Positions 32,946 through 45,110 of a stretch of 64,000 nucleotides of DNA are shown in pieces. Within the stretch, counting starts at the first letter, position 1. Every line of letters starts with the position of its first letter. Below the pieces are notes generated by a model. It was not told the DNA's origin. It was given only the letters and a program-made list of their open reading frames with translations, and made no database searches. This stretch comes from Chamaecyparis obtusa (Eukaryota > Streptophyta > Pinopsida > Cupressales > Cupressaceae). Both the position numbers and the translations under genes were made by a program. Where the stretch lies: contig BSBK01002159.1 of assembly GCA_027943335.1 (NCBI GenBank), forward strand, positions 1,531,001 through 1,595,000. Direction: 5' to 3'.

Positions 32946-33914
32946 TAATGTAGGAGCATCCTAGGATTCTTGGCAATCCTGTATTCACCAAAAATATGTT
33001 TGTCTTTGAAGGTAGATTGTTAGATTTGATCTTGGTTTGGTGGAATTCTTACTCGATTTGGGAGACTAGTTGCTCGATTTATGTGGTTATCGAGGTTCTC
33101 AGTCTCTAAAGAATGTTCGATAATTGAAGGCATCGGTTCACTAGCGCTCGACAATAACTATGTTGCTCGGTCATTCTTGGTGTGGTCGGTCAACTGGTGC
33201 TCAGTTATTTCCTCTATTGCTTGGTGTTCTTGCTTACTGACAGGATTGTTTTGATGGATTGGCTTGGCCAACTAGTTCTATTGATTTGGGTCACGCTCCT
33301 CAAGTTATGGATTAACCATTGGATGCGTGGGGACCTAGATCTGGCATGTTTAATTTTTCTATGTAGATCTGATGAGCGTTGGGGCCATCTTTGAGAGTTT
33401 ATTTATTTTGTAAGGCTATGTGAGAGCTGACTAATGTTTTAGCATTTAACATTTGTTTGTAAGGGTTTATTGTTTCATCAGCCGACTTGTGGCTGGGAAT
33501 CAGTATTTATAGGATGCTTGGGTAGTTTTTTAGAGGAATCAAAGATTATGGGAAGAAAGTTGGTAGCCTGTGAGCTTAGGAGCAAGAAGATTGCTTGGAA
33601 GTTTGAGTACAAGTTTAGATCTTTCCTGGGTGCTTAATAGTGTGCTGCCTATTGCAAACCTGGGCTAGCTGAATCTAGATGTTGAGGAAAGGATTTGGAT
33701 CATGCAAGATCTTGTAGACTGTTACTTGTATTGTATTTGGCCGTAATCGAGAAGGCCTTATAGCCTGAAACATTGCATGTAATTAGTAATTTGATGAATA
33801 AAGACTTTAATTTTATTACAGATCTGCTGTTGTTGTTGTGTATTTCCATTGCATATTGGTTTGGCTACAAAATTAGTCAGTCCTTAATTGGATCCACTGG
33901 CCTTGATTGCGTCA
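32946..33914 (+). repeat. Element C 3' LTR
   Basis: 969 bp, beginning TAATGTAGGAGCATCC (TG changed to TA) and ending TGATTGCGTCA. A weak purine tract (CTGGGGTGTC) precedes it. Confidence 0.85.
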
Positions 33915-34032
33915 TTTTTGCAAGATCTCTACATCAAGGACTTGGCTATATCCTTTTTATTTACTATGATGTTTTCTTACTTTAGCTTGCATATTCACGT
34001 AGTGTCATATTTAAGCTAAAGTGGGGGCTAAA

Positions 34033-35592
34033 TGTATCATCTTAAAATGGAAGAACTTCCATCTTGATAGGTTTAGCATCCTCTTGTAGTGCATTTATCA
34101 TGATAAACTTGCATTTAGGATGCATTTTGCACTTGATTCCTTCATTCTAGGTGAAATTAGGGTTAGGATCTCAAGGATTCTCCTTAATTTCCCTCTTCTA
34201 TGGCTCTATTTTCTAGGTAAGAATTAGGAATAGGTCCTCTTGGCCTTCATCATATTCATCGTAGGACTTTGTGCCTCTCTCTGGCACTCTTCCCTGTTCT
34301 GTTATCATTTCTAGGTCTCCGGGCACCCCTGAAACCTTATGTTTCCTGTTCTGGCTGGATCTAAACCCCTGGGTCAAGGTGGAGGTCGACCCTAACCTAG
34401 GTCAAAGTTGAGGTCATCCCTAACCTAGGTCAAAGTCAAGGTTATCTTTGACCTCCTTCAAGATTTGATCCCCCTTTTCAAATTTTGTTCCCGAAGGGCC
34501 CTAGAATCAATGTCGGGCGCTCGGATCCGAATGCAGAAGGGTTTTAATTTGAAATTAATTTAATTATTTTCCCTCCTTATTTAGTTATTGTGATTGGACC
34601 ATAATTTGAGGTGAAATTTAAATTATGGGTCCTCACATTACTCTAGGAGCCTCACCTTGAAACCTCTATATAAAGACTCTGTCTAGCCTTCATTTTCACA
34701 CAACAACAACACAACTGAGCAAGCAAGTGATGGTGAAGTGAAGATGAAAGATTGCAAGAGGATGATATAGAAGATCAAGCCATTGTTGATATCAGGCATT
34801 TTTGTGAGCACACCATTATGAACATCTATTTGGAGCAAGAGAGATCCCTTCTTCCTTGATCCACCATTATCATTATTCAAGCATTCAAAGATATAATCAT
34901 GGGGTAGCAATTACGAATTATGAGTTTGATAAGAATAATTTAGCCTTGGGGGCTTGGTATTCTTTCTTATCTTATTCAAATCTATGCATTGCCTTCTCAT
35001 ACATATTCATGCTAGGGTTTCCATCTAGAGGATTAGATCTTGGTATTACACATTCAATACACACACATTTTCTATTACAACCGGCTACTTGTGGAGGTGG
35101 AGATCACCAAAATGGGAGTTTGACTAAGGCAAAACCCTATATAGCCACCCCAAAACACCATTTTCAAATATCTATAGTCACTATTTCAAGAATTAAAGTG
35201 CAGATTTGACTACCCTTTTTATCCAACTTTCAGGATCCATGAACATAATTTCTATCAGACCTATTTTAGGTCAAGGATGACCTTCAGTGAGGGGTAAGAT
35301 TATGCCCCGCTATCTAGGTCAAAGTCGACCTACTTCTAGAGAGACAAAAGTTTTTTGGGTTTTCTCTGTTGCGAGTTTCTGGTCCCAGATTTGGTTGTAG
35401 AATTTCTTGAGACCATACGTAGGCATTAGAAAATAGGTATTTCTAGATTAATTCCATCATGAGGTATGTATCTTATCTTATATGATTTTAAGTATTTCTA
35501 GATTTACATTAATTATTCAATTCCAACTCAAAATACACATGAATAGGGGGAATGTTAGATGCATTGTTAAAGATCCATTTTTCACCTATTCA
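34033..35592 (+). repeat. Element E 3' LTR
   Basis: 1560 bp, homologous along its length to 17042-18618. It is preceded by the polypurine tract GTGGGGGCTAAA at 34021-34032. Confidence 0.85.
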
Positions 35593-35597
35593 GTTGG

Positions 35598-36683
35598 TAT
35601 AGGGTTTATTATCTTTGAATAATTTGATATCTCCCCTCTTAACCAACACATCTTCAATTTTGATCCCATTCTCAATAAGTTCTTTGAATGTAGAGGGACA
35701 TTGAAGTTGGAACATATAGTTCATCTCCACATTTAAGTTGTTCATAAATATTTCCATTTTCTCCTTTTCAAGGATACTTCATGGATATCTTGCAAAAATT
35801 GTCCTCCACCTTTGAAGGAACCCTAGGAAAGATTCACCATCTATTTTTTTTGTATCACATAGTTTGAGCATAGTAATCTCATGTTTGATGTTGTAAGAAT
35901 AATGGGTTACAAATTTGGAGGCTAATTCCTTAAATGTCTTTATCCATTACGAAAGTTTGGAGAACCATTCCATGGCTTGACCTCCTATACTTCTTGGAAA
36001 AATTCTCATTAGGTATGTGGTATCATGCATAAATTCAATTCTTAGAGCACAAAACTCTCTAAGGTGATCTTGTGGGTCTGATTTACCTGTGTATTTGTCA
36101 TATTTAGGAAAGACTACATTGATCGAAAAATGTGCCATAACCAAGATTTTGTCAAAAGGAATGGGCACAAGGCCTTGCTAGAGAATGTCTTAGGTTCAAA
36201 AACCTTTTTCATTAGGTCAATCTATGCTTGGAATATTTTCAATTGTTTAGTCATAGCACTCATCGGATTATCCTCTTCTTGGTTTTTCTTGAGTTGATCC
36301 ACATCATAATAATGTGAGAGTTTTACCCCTGCTTGGGCTAGGTTTAGGAAAAATTTCTCCCTATCCCTATCTATTAGTTTATCCATGACTTCAAGAAATT
36401 CATTATCTTGAGCCGCTCGATTAGCTCTTTCTTCAAGTGTTTCCTTAGGCCCTTGGTTGGCGTTATTGATATTATCATTATGTCCTCCATGATGGTAATC
36501 ATGAAATGTAGAGTTTCTATCCATTGATTCAATTCTCTTCTCAAATAGATTTGGGAGACTATCCCCTTGGTTATGATTGTTGAAAGAGCTTTGGTATTCA
36601 AATTTGGGGACCTCCTTTGCAATGCAAGTGTCTTCTTCTTGTAAAGATAGTTTAAGCCTATGAGAGCGTGTAGAAACCGACAT
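35598..36683 (-). pseudogene. Element A gag, N-terminal part and capsid core
   Basis: The first 150 codons (36683-36222) are hydrophilic (EERANRAAQDNEF). The next segment (from 36168) is a retrotransposon gag core with VFPKYDKYTGKSDPQDHLRE and SIGGQAMEWFSKL. It continues in decayed form through TFKELASKFVTHY and ESFLGFLQRWR to the element E boundary. The gag resumes beyond E at 17036. Confidence 0.75.
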
Positions 36684-36689
36684 CCAACA

Positions 36690-38114
36690 AGGTTTAATTT
36701 CAAATCCTTTTCCCCAATTTGGTAATTTTTTGTTTTTATGAAGAGATTTAAAAATATAAGATGATTTTTCAAATGGATGTCTCTTACTTTTTCTATGTAA
36801 TTTTCAAACAAAACAACATGTACACTTGTTCTTTTTAACCCTCTACACAAAAAGTGTTTGAATTTGTAAGGACGTTATCATGGGTTTTTTGCACAAAACT
36901 ATACTTCAAGCAATCTACCTATCTCACAATTTGGTTCATAAACATGGCTCTATAAGGTAGTATTCGCTAAGTTAACAAGGTATTTAATCAAGATTCTATT
37001 CAAAATGGATATTAAACTTTCATCCTCCAAGTATATTAAGAGGCTTCCCACCATCGGTATGTTAGAGTTTTGTGCAATCTCAAAGGACTACTCGAGGAAG
37101 TTGAAAAAGTTAACACCCTTTTGTCACACACCCCATTAAGGATGCATGCATTTCATTTTACAATGGGTCGGATGATTTTAATAAAGGAAATTGTATCCGA
37201 CTTTGGGCTATCCCTCTCACCGGCCTCGTTAAGGAAAATCTCAGGAGGTGAGCCCACTATAGATATATGATGTTCATTTTGAAAGGAATAAAGTGGAATA
37301 AAGAGGTAAGTTTTGGGAGTTTGATTCACCAAAAGGTGAAGAACATATCCCTATCTATTTCTCAATTCCCAAACACTTTAAACAAGGTTCAATTACCAAA
37401 CCCACTAACTAATGGGAATCAAATATTTCTACTCTTTTCCACAAAGAAGGGGTTGTTCAAATTTAGTGCTTGATTTACTTAGCCTTTCTTTTAATCAAGG
37501 AACTTGATATTTTTGGCATTTTGATTCACTTAGAAAGTGAAGAGCATAGGCCTAGTATAAAATCCCTCAAACAATAATAGGCTGCTTTAATTACTAGATT
37601 TTGAAATTGACAAGGCCACAATTTAAGCAAAAATTGACCAAGTCTTAGGCTTACCTTGTTTCGAAGCTAGCTAAGGCTAGGGGCATTTTTGATTAATTTT
37701 CCATGTTTATGCTCAGCTAGTGGTGATCATTCCTTTCCATTCACTTCTCCTCCAACAAGTTAGTCAACACAACTAGCAAAAATGAAGAAAACAAGAATAA
37801 CTTTGAATTTAAGCCTTATTTATCAAATTTTGACAAAAATTGATTAAGGCAAGTAAATCCAATTTAATGATATGAACTTTGATTTATACGCTTCTACAAC
37901 TTTCAAGTATTGTTCATATACCTCATTTTCTTGATGAGAATTCTCCAAAACTAGCTTGATGTGTGCAATATTCTCCTCCTTAATCCGTTTTGTCAAAGCT
38001 TTCCCTTCGCTGTTAAATTTGGTCTCTAGTTTTTTTATCTTTTTATGGCCAGTCATCCTATAGACATAGAGAAATCATTTTCCGCAAGTCAAATTATATT
38101 AATTCTCAATTTAA
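36690..38114 (-). other. Element A leader region
   Basis: This lies between the primer site and gag on the minus strand. Short frames have no domain signature. It includes two similar blocks each mentioning TTTGATTCACYNANAAGTGAAGA-like sequence (near 37320 and 37520), suggesting internal duplication. Confidence 0.4.
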
Positions 38115-38459
38115 TTGAAAGCGCAACAAAATCTATTAAAAGTGTTGTTTAAAATCTTAAACATGCTACTAATCAAATTAAATGAGCTACAAAAAATTAT
38201 TAAAAGCACTGATACAAAAATTAAAAGTGCTGATAAAATAAGAAAAGGCACAAACAAAAAGTTAAACACGCTGGAGAATCAATTGAAAGTGACGGAGAGT
38301 CAAGGTGAAAGCGCTGAAAGAAATAAGATAGAAGAAATTAAAAGCGCTAAAAATCCACGTAAAGGTGCAAGACTTTATTGTAGAAGTGTTGTTTCAGACC
38401 TTAAACACACTGGAGAATCAATTAAAAGCACTGGAGAAAGTCTCAAAAGCGTTGTTTAA
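38115..38459. repeat. Degenerate motif array TTAAAAGYGCTG
   Basis: About a dozen copies of TTAAAAGCGCTG-like words (AAAAGTGTTG, AAAAGCACTG, AAAGCGCTGA, AAAAGCGTTG) recur at roughly 20-35-bp intervals just inside the primer site of element A. The apparent open frame here is a by-product of the repeat. Confidence 0.6.
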
Positions 38460-38536
38460 CCTGCAAAATAGAGAAGAAAACAAGATTTTCAAGAAAAATT
38501 TTACTTCTCCAAATTTATAAATTTATGAGGCCTAAT

Positions 38537-38554
38537 GCCCCACAATGGGTGCCA
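38537..38554 (-). other. Element A primer-binding site
   Basis: The minus strand reads TGGCACCCATTGTGGGGC, matching the TGGCGCC...GTGGGG type of primer site common in plant Ty3/gypsy elements. Element A's 5' LTR should end within a few bases above 38555. Confidence 0.6.
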
Positions 38555-41290
38555 TTTTGTGTACTAGAAAAAGTAGCTTCATAGGTTAGTATCATCGATA
38601 ACTCAAAATAACAACTAAATTACCACAAATAGCAATATGATTAAGCAAAGAATTGACAATTAAGCACTCTATGGATCTCTATTTAGGGATGCTAATGCAA
38701 AGCTCTCAACAAGCTTCCATTAGTGAAAGTCCTAAAATGAGAATGAATGATAAACAAAGCTAATAGTTCAATTCCAAATTGAAATTAAGCCTAGTTAACT
38801 CTAAATTTTCCTTTCTAGCTCTAAATTGCAAGAGGTTTGATGCTATTCTCAGATTTGTGGATGTATGATTAAATTAGATGAAAGTGTATGGTATTTTATG
38901 TGTGAATGATGTAAAATTTAGGAAGTAGATGTGTGTGATGGAGTTTGTGGAGTTGAATTTTCAAAAGGTTACTTGAGAAATCATGTCAAAAGCATCTACA
39001 TTCTAAGGAGACTATTGGAATATGTGAGTGGAAGACTATACATTATAATAACTTTCACATGTATCCTCTTCTAAGATAGGGAGTATCTTCAACAGGTCCT
39101 TCATTATATCTTGCTCAAGGATAGAGAGTCTTTGAAATGTAAGTCATCATATCTTGTCCTAAGATAATGAATCTTGGTTGCAACTCTAGCATTGAGCCTT
39201 GCAATAGTTTTTTTTATATTGTGAAATATTCTCACTGTGGTTATTCACTGATTGGGTTTTCCACATAAATATGGTGTTCTCTTATGCATTGGTGTTAATT
39301 GCTTCATCTTTCATGGCTATGTGTTTTTGAATTAAAGTAAAAGATGTTTGATTTAAATTTATTCACCCCCAATCTTAGTCTCTAAGTGTGTTCAAAAAAC
39401 TAAAGAGTGCCGAAAATGGTTCGATGAGTTCATATGATGAGTAGAGTTATAGTGGTATGTTCTGCATGTGAAGGAATCCTTGCACAATCTCTTAAAAAGG
39501 AGAAACTAAAAATTTTAGGTTTTAGGCAATATTAGAAAATAAGAATTCATCTATAAATAAAGATGACAACTATAGCTATGTATAAAGGAATAGACAAACT
39601 TGATAATGATGTTAAGGAACTAGAAAGGTTTGAGTTAAATGAGACAAATAGAATATGAACTATATTAGAAAAAATACTCTAAATCTATTAGGCTCTAAAT
39701 CAATTAGGATTATATCTTATAACCCATTTAGCAATTTATTGTTAATAGTTTGTCTTAAATTATGTATCTAATATGTGGGTTTTGTAGTAAATTTTAAAAG
39801 ATCTTTGTAGATAATTTTATTTGTTTACTCAACTTTAAAGAAATTCAATTTAACTCTAAAAAAATCAAAATGAGTTTGCATAGCGACTGCCAAATTTGTT
39901 TGGGGTCGACCATGGAGTATTTGGAAATTGGTGGAGGTATTAGGGCAATTAACAAAGCCCAAGAACTAAACAAAGAAGATTCAAATGCATTAAATAAAAA
40001 GAAAAATACTCTTCACTAAGTATTAAATATAGCATTAGCACATGGTGCAACAATATAAAAATATTAAATGCACTACCAACCAATAAACTAATGTTGTACC
40101 TGATGCATCAAGGAATTTAACAAAAACCAAGAACTAAAAGGATTTGTTAGATAGTTTGAGTTGTCATTTGTTGACACATTTTATTTACATTCTTTGAAAG
40201 CATGCTTGTTTTCATATTCTGAACATGTTGAAGCTAGGTTAGAAGCAGTTGTGCTTCTTAAGCATCTAGGCTTTCCAAATTGTATTTTACATTCTTGTGA
40301 ACTTGGAAGTTCTAGAAAGGTTACACAGGTTATTTCTAAAATCTGAATTGTTGAATCGATGAATCTTTATTTTTTAATTTTAGATTATAGAATATAGAAA
40401 TTAAAACTTCATGTATGGTGATATGTAGAAGAGTTCTAACAATAAAGCATACCGACAATACATAAAACAAAGAAAAAGATTCTATTGTAAGCATGCTAGC
40501 AAGAATTTGTAATGCACACTTAATTTTCAAAAAGTTGTGGTTTGTGTTGTTTTAATGATTATATCATTAATATTCTTGAAATTTTATATTCCTTACTAGT
40601 ATTTAAATATTGAGGCATCTAATCCCAATATGTTGGTAAGTCATTTTCTATTCAGACTTAAAGTATTGTAGGATAATTATGTTTAGTTTGTTAAATAACA
40701 TAAAATACTAAACATGATGAAAACATTTAAAATTTGAAGACCAAAAAATAGTAAGAAACAAGAAGATATACATGTAATTGTGGAATATTGCACACTTTTC
40801 ATCTCTAAAATATGATGTTTATAATACAAGATTGACAATAGTCCATGGTAAACTAGTTATACATAATTATGTAAGCATCTATGCACTTGATCATGCTAAT
40901 ATAGTATTCCTTACCAACATATCAATAGATCTACATGCATAGATTCAAATGATATAAGTGAAGACATTGAAAGATATTTTAAGTCACCATTAAAAGTCTA
41001 ACCCTTAAACTTCCATAATACTTGAAGTTTGCAACTCACAATTAAAAAATTTCCTAGAAATAGTAAAAATGCTAAAGATTCGGACTCAACTTTAGAGAAA
41101 CATAAATGATCATATTACAACTCATGAAATTACTAGACATCAAAGAAATCATATAAATTTCTAAAATAACACTATAAATCATTTCAATTCCATATGATTT
41201 ATTCTATGATCTTCCATGTGACGACAAAATAATATATTTATTTATAGTCAAAATGATGAAGAGACACTTTGCCCTTATATACTTAACACA
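38555..41290. other. AT-rich DNA, presumed element A LTR and flank
   Basis: The left part should be element A's 5' LTR. I could not find its partner on the left side of A. A short frame at 40161-40346 (SEHVEARLEAVVLLKHLGFP) has no recognised relatives. Nothing else is supported. Confidence 0.35.
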
Positions 41291-41291
41291 T

Positions 41292-41303
41292 GCTCTGATA
41301 CCA
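41292..41303 (-). other. Primer-binding site of an isolated LTR
   Basis: The minus strand reads TGGTATCAGAGC directly below the LTR at 41305-41772, in the same arrangement as element B. Confidence 0.65.
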
Positions 41304-41304
41304 C

Positions 41305-41772
41305 TAGTGAAGGGTATTCCTCTTACAAACTCAAATATATAAAAAAAGAGACAGAAAAAAATACTTCCAAATGCTTGAGGATGAGATGATTACAAATTCT
41401 CATATGCCTTTCTTTATATAAGGAAGATTTGACGAGGTAGGTACAACTATCTTTGATAAAATAATTATATGCATGATGCAAATTAATAAATGCTTAAAAC
41501 AAATATTAAATAATGAGCTACTACCTATCTTCTAAAATCTCATCTAGTAGAGTCCTACAAACATTTATTAAATGATAAGTTACAAAAAGTAACTTTATGA
41601 TTTATTTTTATTTCTATTTTTTAAATTTTATTTTCAAAAAGCACCCTTTCTTCTTTTCCCTATTTTTCAGGAATACTACTTTTTCATGAATGTTTTTTCC
41701 CTATTATTTTTGAGAATGACTTTTTATTGGATGATACAAGATTTATCGTACACCCTAGATGCTCTTGCATAA
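41305..41772 (-). repeat. Isolated 5' LTR related to elements B and C
   Basis: The left end TAGTGAAGGGTATTCC matches the LTR end of B (TGATGAAGGATACTCC). The right end (ACACCCTAGATGCTCTTGCA) matches B's (ACACCCAGGATGCTCTTGCA). It is about 470 bp, shorter than B's 840 bp, and has a primer site but no recognisable gag below it. Confidence 0.65.
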
Positions 41773-42401
41773 AAAAAGGTTGATGATTCAATCAAAAAGC
41801 TTGACAAGTCATAAAACTCTAATTTTTTTAATCTCCTTGAATAGTGTAGAAGCTATTGAAGCTTTTGTCTAATTAATGAGATTATAATTTTTCATGTTTA
41901 TATCATTTGTTATAACACTTTGCCCATGTTTATAATATCTTTCCAAGTCATTTCCATACATTACCTTAATTTATGAAGCACTAACTATGATTAATGATTT
42001 ATTGACAAATATTCGTATGCCTAGCTAGTTAATGCTAGATTATAATAATTCATTATGATAATGGTTATTACTAAATGTTAAGCATTTTATGATGGTTAAT
42101 GTGTTTTTTGTGAGCTATTTGACTTGTTCATGTAGCTGAAAATAAGAGAATACAAGTTGACACTTAATATTTATATGTTGTTGGAAGTGCAGAAAAAGTC
42201 AAAAAACTAGTTTCAATAAAATGAGCATATCTCACTCATTTCTTAATGAAATAAGACTTTCAAAATAGTTTCAAAAAATGAAAATGAGGAGAAAAAACCC
42301 TTTTGACCATTTGAGTTAGTTCACAATAGTAAAAGAGTGACACTTGTCTAAAGTTGACAGTGTAAAAAATAGAGAGTTTTGAGGCAACAATCAAGGAATG
42401 A
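41773..42401. other. AT-rich spacer, nothing recognised
   Basis: No coding frame or repeat is visible between the isolated LTR and element B. Confidence 0.4.
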
Positions 42402-42406
42402 GTTCT

Positions 42407-43248
42407 TGATGAAGGATACTCCCTTATAAACACAACACACACACAACATAATTATGAATAACAATGAATAGTAAGGAAAAGCAATGGGCTTTCTATTATC
42501 TCCAATGAAATGGAATTACAATATTCTAAAATATAACATGCACAACCACATGGGCATTTTCATTACAATATTCTACAAGTCAAAGCCACCAGATGTATCT
42601 TCTAAAACACTACCTTAGATAACCCTATGTGCCTTCATTATATAGGCAATTTTAACCTCCCAAGAAGGTTTTAGAAAATTTAACCCCAAAGTTTGAGGTC
42701 GACCATCCCTAAGATATTATTATTCATTTTTATTACATTAGAATAGGCCCAAACAACTTTCAGAACTCAATCTTTTTTTTGAAGGAATTTCATTTTCTTC
42801 TATTTTTGGTAGCACAACTTCCAGAGACCATAACTCATCGCCCATTGACTCAATTGGCTATTATAACCCCATTTAGGAAATAACACAAAGTGCCCTACAT
42901 CAATTAAAATGTGCAAGCTCCAGTTAGTCAAAGTTTTGACCCCATTCTAAGCCTCTAAACCTTCAAAATTGAGTTCAAAGTTTCTACACCCTACTGCCAA
43001 TATCAAAAATTTCAATATCTTCAAAACTAGATTTGATCTTACAATGAAAATTTACTGACAGGCTGATATAACGAAAGTGAACCTCCATGGAAGAAAATAG
43101 AGAATTTTGAGCTCAAACATAAAACTTAATAAAAATAATAAATTTCCAAAATAACAGCTTTGAACAAGATAAACCTTATTGAAAAGAAACCAGAAAATAT
43201 TTTTGGGTGATGCAAGATTTCCCTTACACCCAGGATGCTCTTGCATTA
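42407..43248 (-). repeat. Element B 3' LTR
   Basis: 842 bp, alignable with 47777-48614. On minus it begins TAATGCAAGAGCATCC, homologous to the element C LTR start. Confidence 0.8.
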
Positions 43249-43879
43249 GACACCTGAGGTAATTTGAGAAGTGACCTTGTCACATCTCATGTGTTCAAAG
43301 GAAAACCAAGATGGTTAACCTCCTCCCTTGATAGCCATGATGAAACATCCAGAGGTCATCCCTTCCATTTAACCTTGAATATTCTTCATATGTCTTGTTC
43401 CTTGTGCATTTGCCAACACAACTATCCAAGATGTCTTCAATCTCCTTTGTAGCTGAATTAGTTGCTAAAATATTCCAATGTCCTTTTGTGACCTGATCCT
43501 CAACATCTCCTTGATGATATTATTTCAAATATGAAATTTTAAATACTGGTGAAATATTGAGTTCATTGGGAAACTCTACTTCATAAGAATTTCTTGAATC
43601 ATGCTTCTTCAATATTTTTCATGCTCCAAACTTCTTCATCTTCAACTTATTGTATGATTAGTCTTGTACTATGTATTCATTTTATTAATATGCTTTGTTG
43701 CCTCCTCATGAAAATTCTTCAAGTGTTTTGCAAAGTCTTCAGTGTCAGCGCTACTTGTCTCTCCTTTTTCCAACTTTCTTAATTCAGATGCATTTCTAGG
43801 ACTACTTCCATATACTATCTAAAATGGTGATTTACTAGTGCTCCTATTGACATAATTATTATATGAAAATTATGCTTGT

Positions 43880-44560
43880 GGTAAAATCAAATCAAATACC
43901 TTTGGTTTATCTGCAGCCAAGAACCTCAACATATTCCCCAAACTCCTATCAACCACTTCTATCTATCCACTAGTCTATGGATGGTGTGTTGAGCTGAACT
44001 TCAAATTTGTCTTCAATTTTTTCCACAAGGTTCTCCAAAAGTACCCAACAAACTTGGTGTCTTGATCTGAAACTATGCTCTTTGGTAAACCATGTAGTCT
44101 CACCACCTCCTTGAAAAATAATTTTGCTACATGAACAACATCATTAGTCTTATTACAAGGAATGAAATGTGTCATCTTTGAAAACCTGTCTATCACTACA
44201 AAAATAGAATCATGCCCTCTCTAAGTTCTTGGTAAGCCAAGAAAAAATTCCATACTAATATCCTCCCATGGATTCTCTGGTACATGTAATGGCCATTTTT
44301 CTTGGTTCCCTTTGCCATCTAACATACCCTGTAACCTTGTACAAATTTCTTAACATCTTGCTACAAATGTGGCCAATAGTAATTTTCACTAACTAGAGCA
44401 ATAGTTTTATCTCAACCAAAATGTCCAGCCAGTCCTCCACTATGCTTTTATTTAATTAGATTCTACCTCATGGAACTCCTTGGAATGCACAACTAACTAC
44501 CTCTGAATAACATACCAATCTGGATTATGAAGTCCAAGCATTTGGTTCTATTTAGAGTAA
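43880..44560 (-). pseudogene. Element B integrase
   Basis: The core is [18 protein letters not shown], with the first catalytic Asp. It is followed by [18 protein letters not shown], with the second Asp, and a TSG.IEVVDRSLGNML segment with the Glu. The N-terminal zinc region above 44300 is decayed. No chromodomain could be read below 43880. Stops interrupt most of it; only 44196-43975 is open. Confidence 0.75.
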
Positions 44561-45110
44561 CATGTTCTATCCAAGCTTTCCAAGCTTTGCCAAAATCAAG
44601 ATCCTCAGGGTACAAATTCTTGAGTTCCTTGAACCCAACAACCTCAATCTGCATCTTTGTCAACAAAAATTTTCTCCTCCTAAGGGCATTTGCAACCCTA
44701 TTAGACTTCTCGCTCCTCTATTTCAAAACAAAAGTGTAAATCTACCAAAAATCAACCCATTTGAAATGCCTCTGATTTAACTTTCCTTGATTGTTCAAAT
44801 ATTAAAAATCTTGATGATCAGTAAATAAAACAAACTATTTTGGAAAAAGATAATGTCTCCACTTCCTCAATGCTTGAACTATAGCACAAAACTCTTGATC
44901 ATAAACATGATATTTTCTCTTGGCATCATTCAACTTCTCATTGAAATAAGTAATAGGTCTACCTTCCTAACTCAAAATGGCTCCAATAGAATTACCACTA
45001 GAATCACAGTCTACTTGAAAAACCTTGTTAAAATATGGAAGAGCTAAAACAAGTTGTTTGGTAACTTTTCTTTTCAACAATTCAAAACTCTTGTTTTCTC
45101 ATGCTGTCCA
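44561..45110 (-). pseudogene. Element B RNase H
   Basis: Translation on minus gives decayed RNase H text between RT and integrase. It includes a DSSG-type start near 45005, a YDQEFCAIVQALR-like motif near 44890 and a TDHQ.F-type segment near 44820. Only short open segments remain. Confidence 0.55.

Larger units (their letters stand above)
29938..33914 (+). mobile_element. Element C: non-autonomous gag-protease LTR element
   Basis: Direct LTRs at 29938-30905 and 32946-33914, flanked by TTTTT at 29933-29937 and 33915-33919. A primer site TGGTATTAGAG (one change from the tRNA-Met type) is at 30908. The 2-kb interior encodes gag and protease only. Gag and LTR ends match element B (LTR start T-G/A-ATGCAGGAGCATCC), which does carry pol, so C looks like a pol-deleted family member. 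Orientation is plus. Confidence 0.85.
17042..35592 (+). mobile_element. Element E: Tat-type Ty3/gypsy element with antisense gene and nested inserts
   Basis: Direct LTRs at 17042-18618 and 34033-35592 flank an 15.4-kb interior. The flanks are GTTGT (17037-17041) and GTTGG (35593-35597), a 5-bp target duplication with one change. A primer-site-like TGG lies 3 bp inside the left LTR and a GTGGGGGCTAAA tract sits before the right one, so E reads plus. The interior holds protease, G-patch, RT, RNase H, second RNase H and integrase in one broken frame (19022-24480), with no capsid or gag zinc knuckle. Then come an antisense PMD gene (29466-24700) and element C (29938-33914). A three-LTR TRIM interrupts RT. 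E inserted into the gag of element A. Confidence 0.85.
10790..38554 (-). mobile_element. Element A: Tat-type Ty3/gypsy element, split by element E
   Basis: On the minus strand the order is primer site (38554), leader, gag (36683 to 35598, then 17036 to 16251), protease, G-patch region, reverse transcriptase, RNase H, second RNase H, and integrase ending near 10790. Element E occupies 17042-35592. Protease-RT-RNaseH-aRNaseH-integrase order with a second, archaeal-type RNase H is the hallmark of the plant Tat lineage. All coding parts are broken. I could not define the two LTRs of A; the 5' one should begin just above 38555. Confidence 0.8.

Noticed and set aside
38115..38459. 114-codon Lys-rich open frame
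   Set aside because: It is created by the TTAAAAGCGCTG repeat, and the coding strand is opposite to element A.
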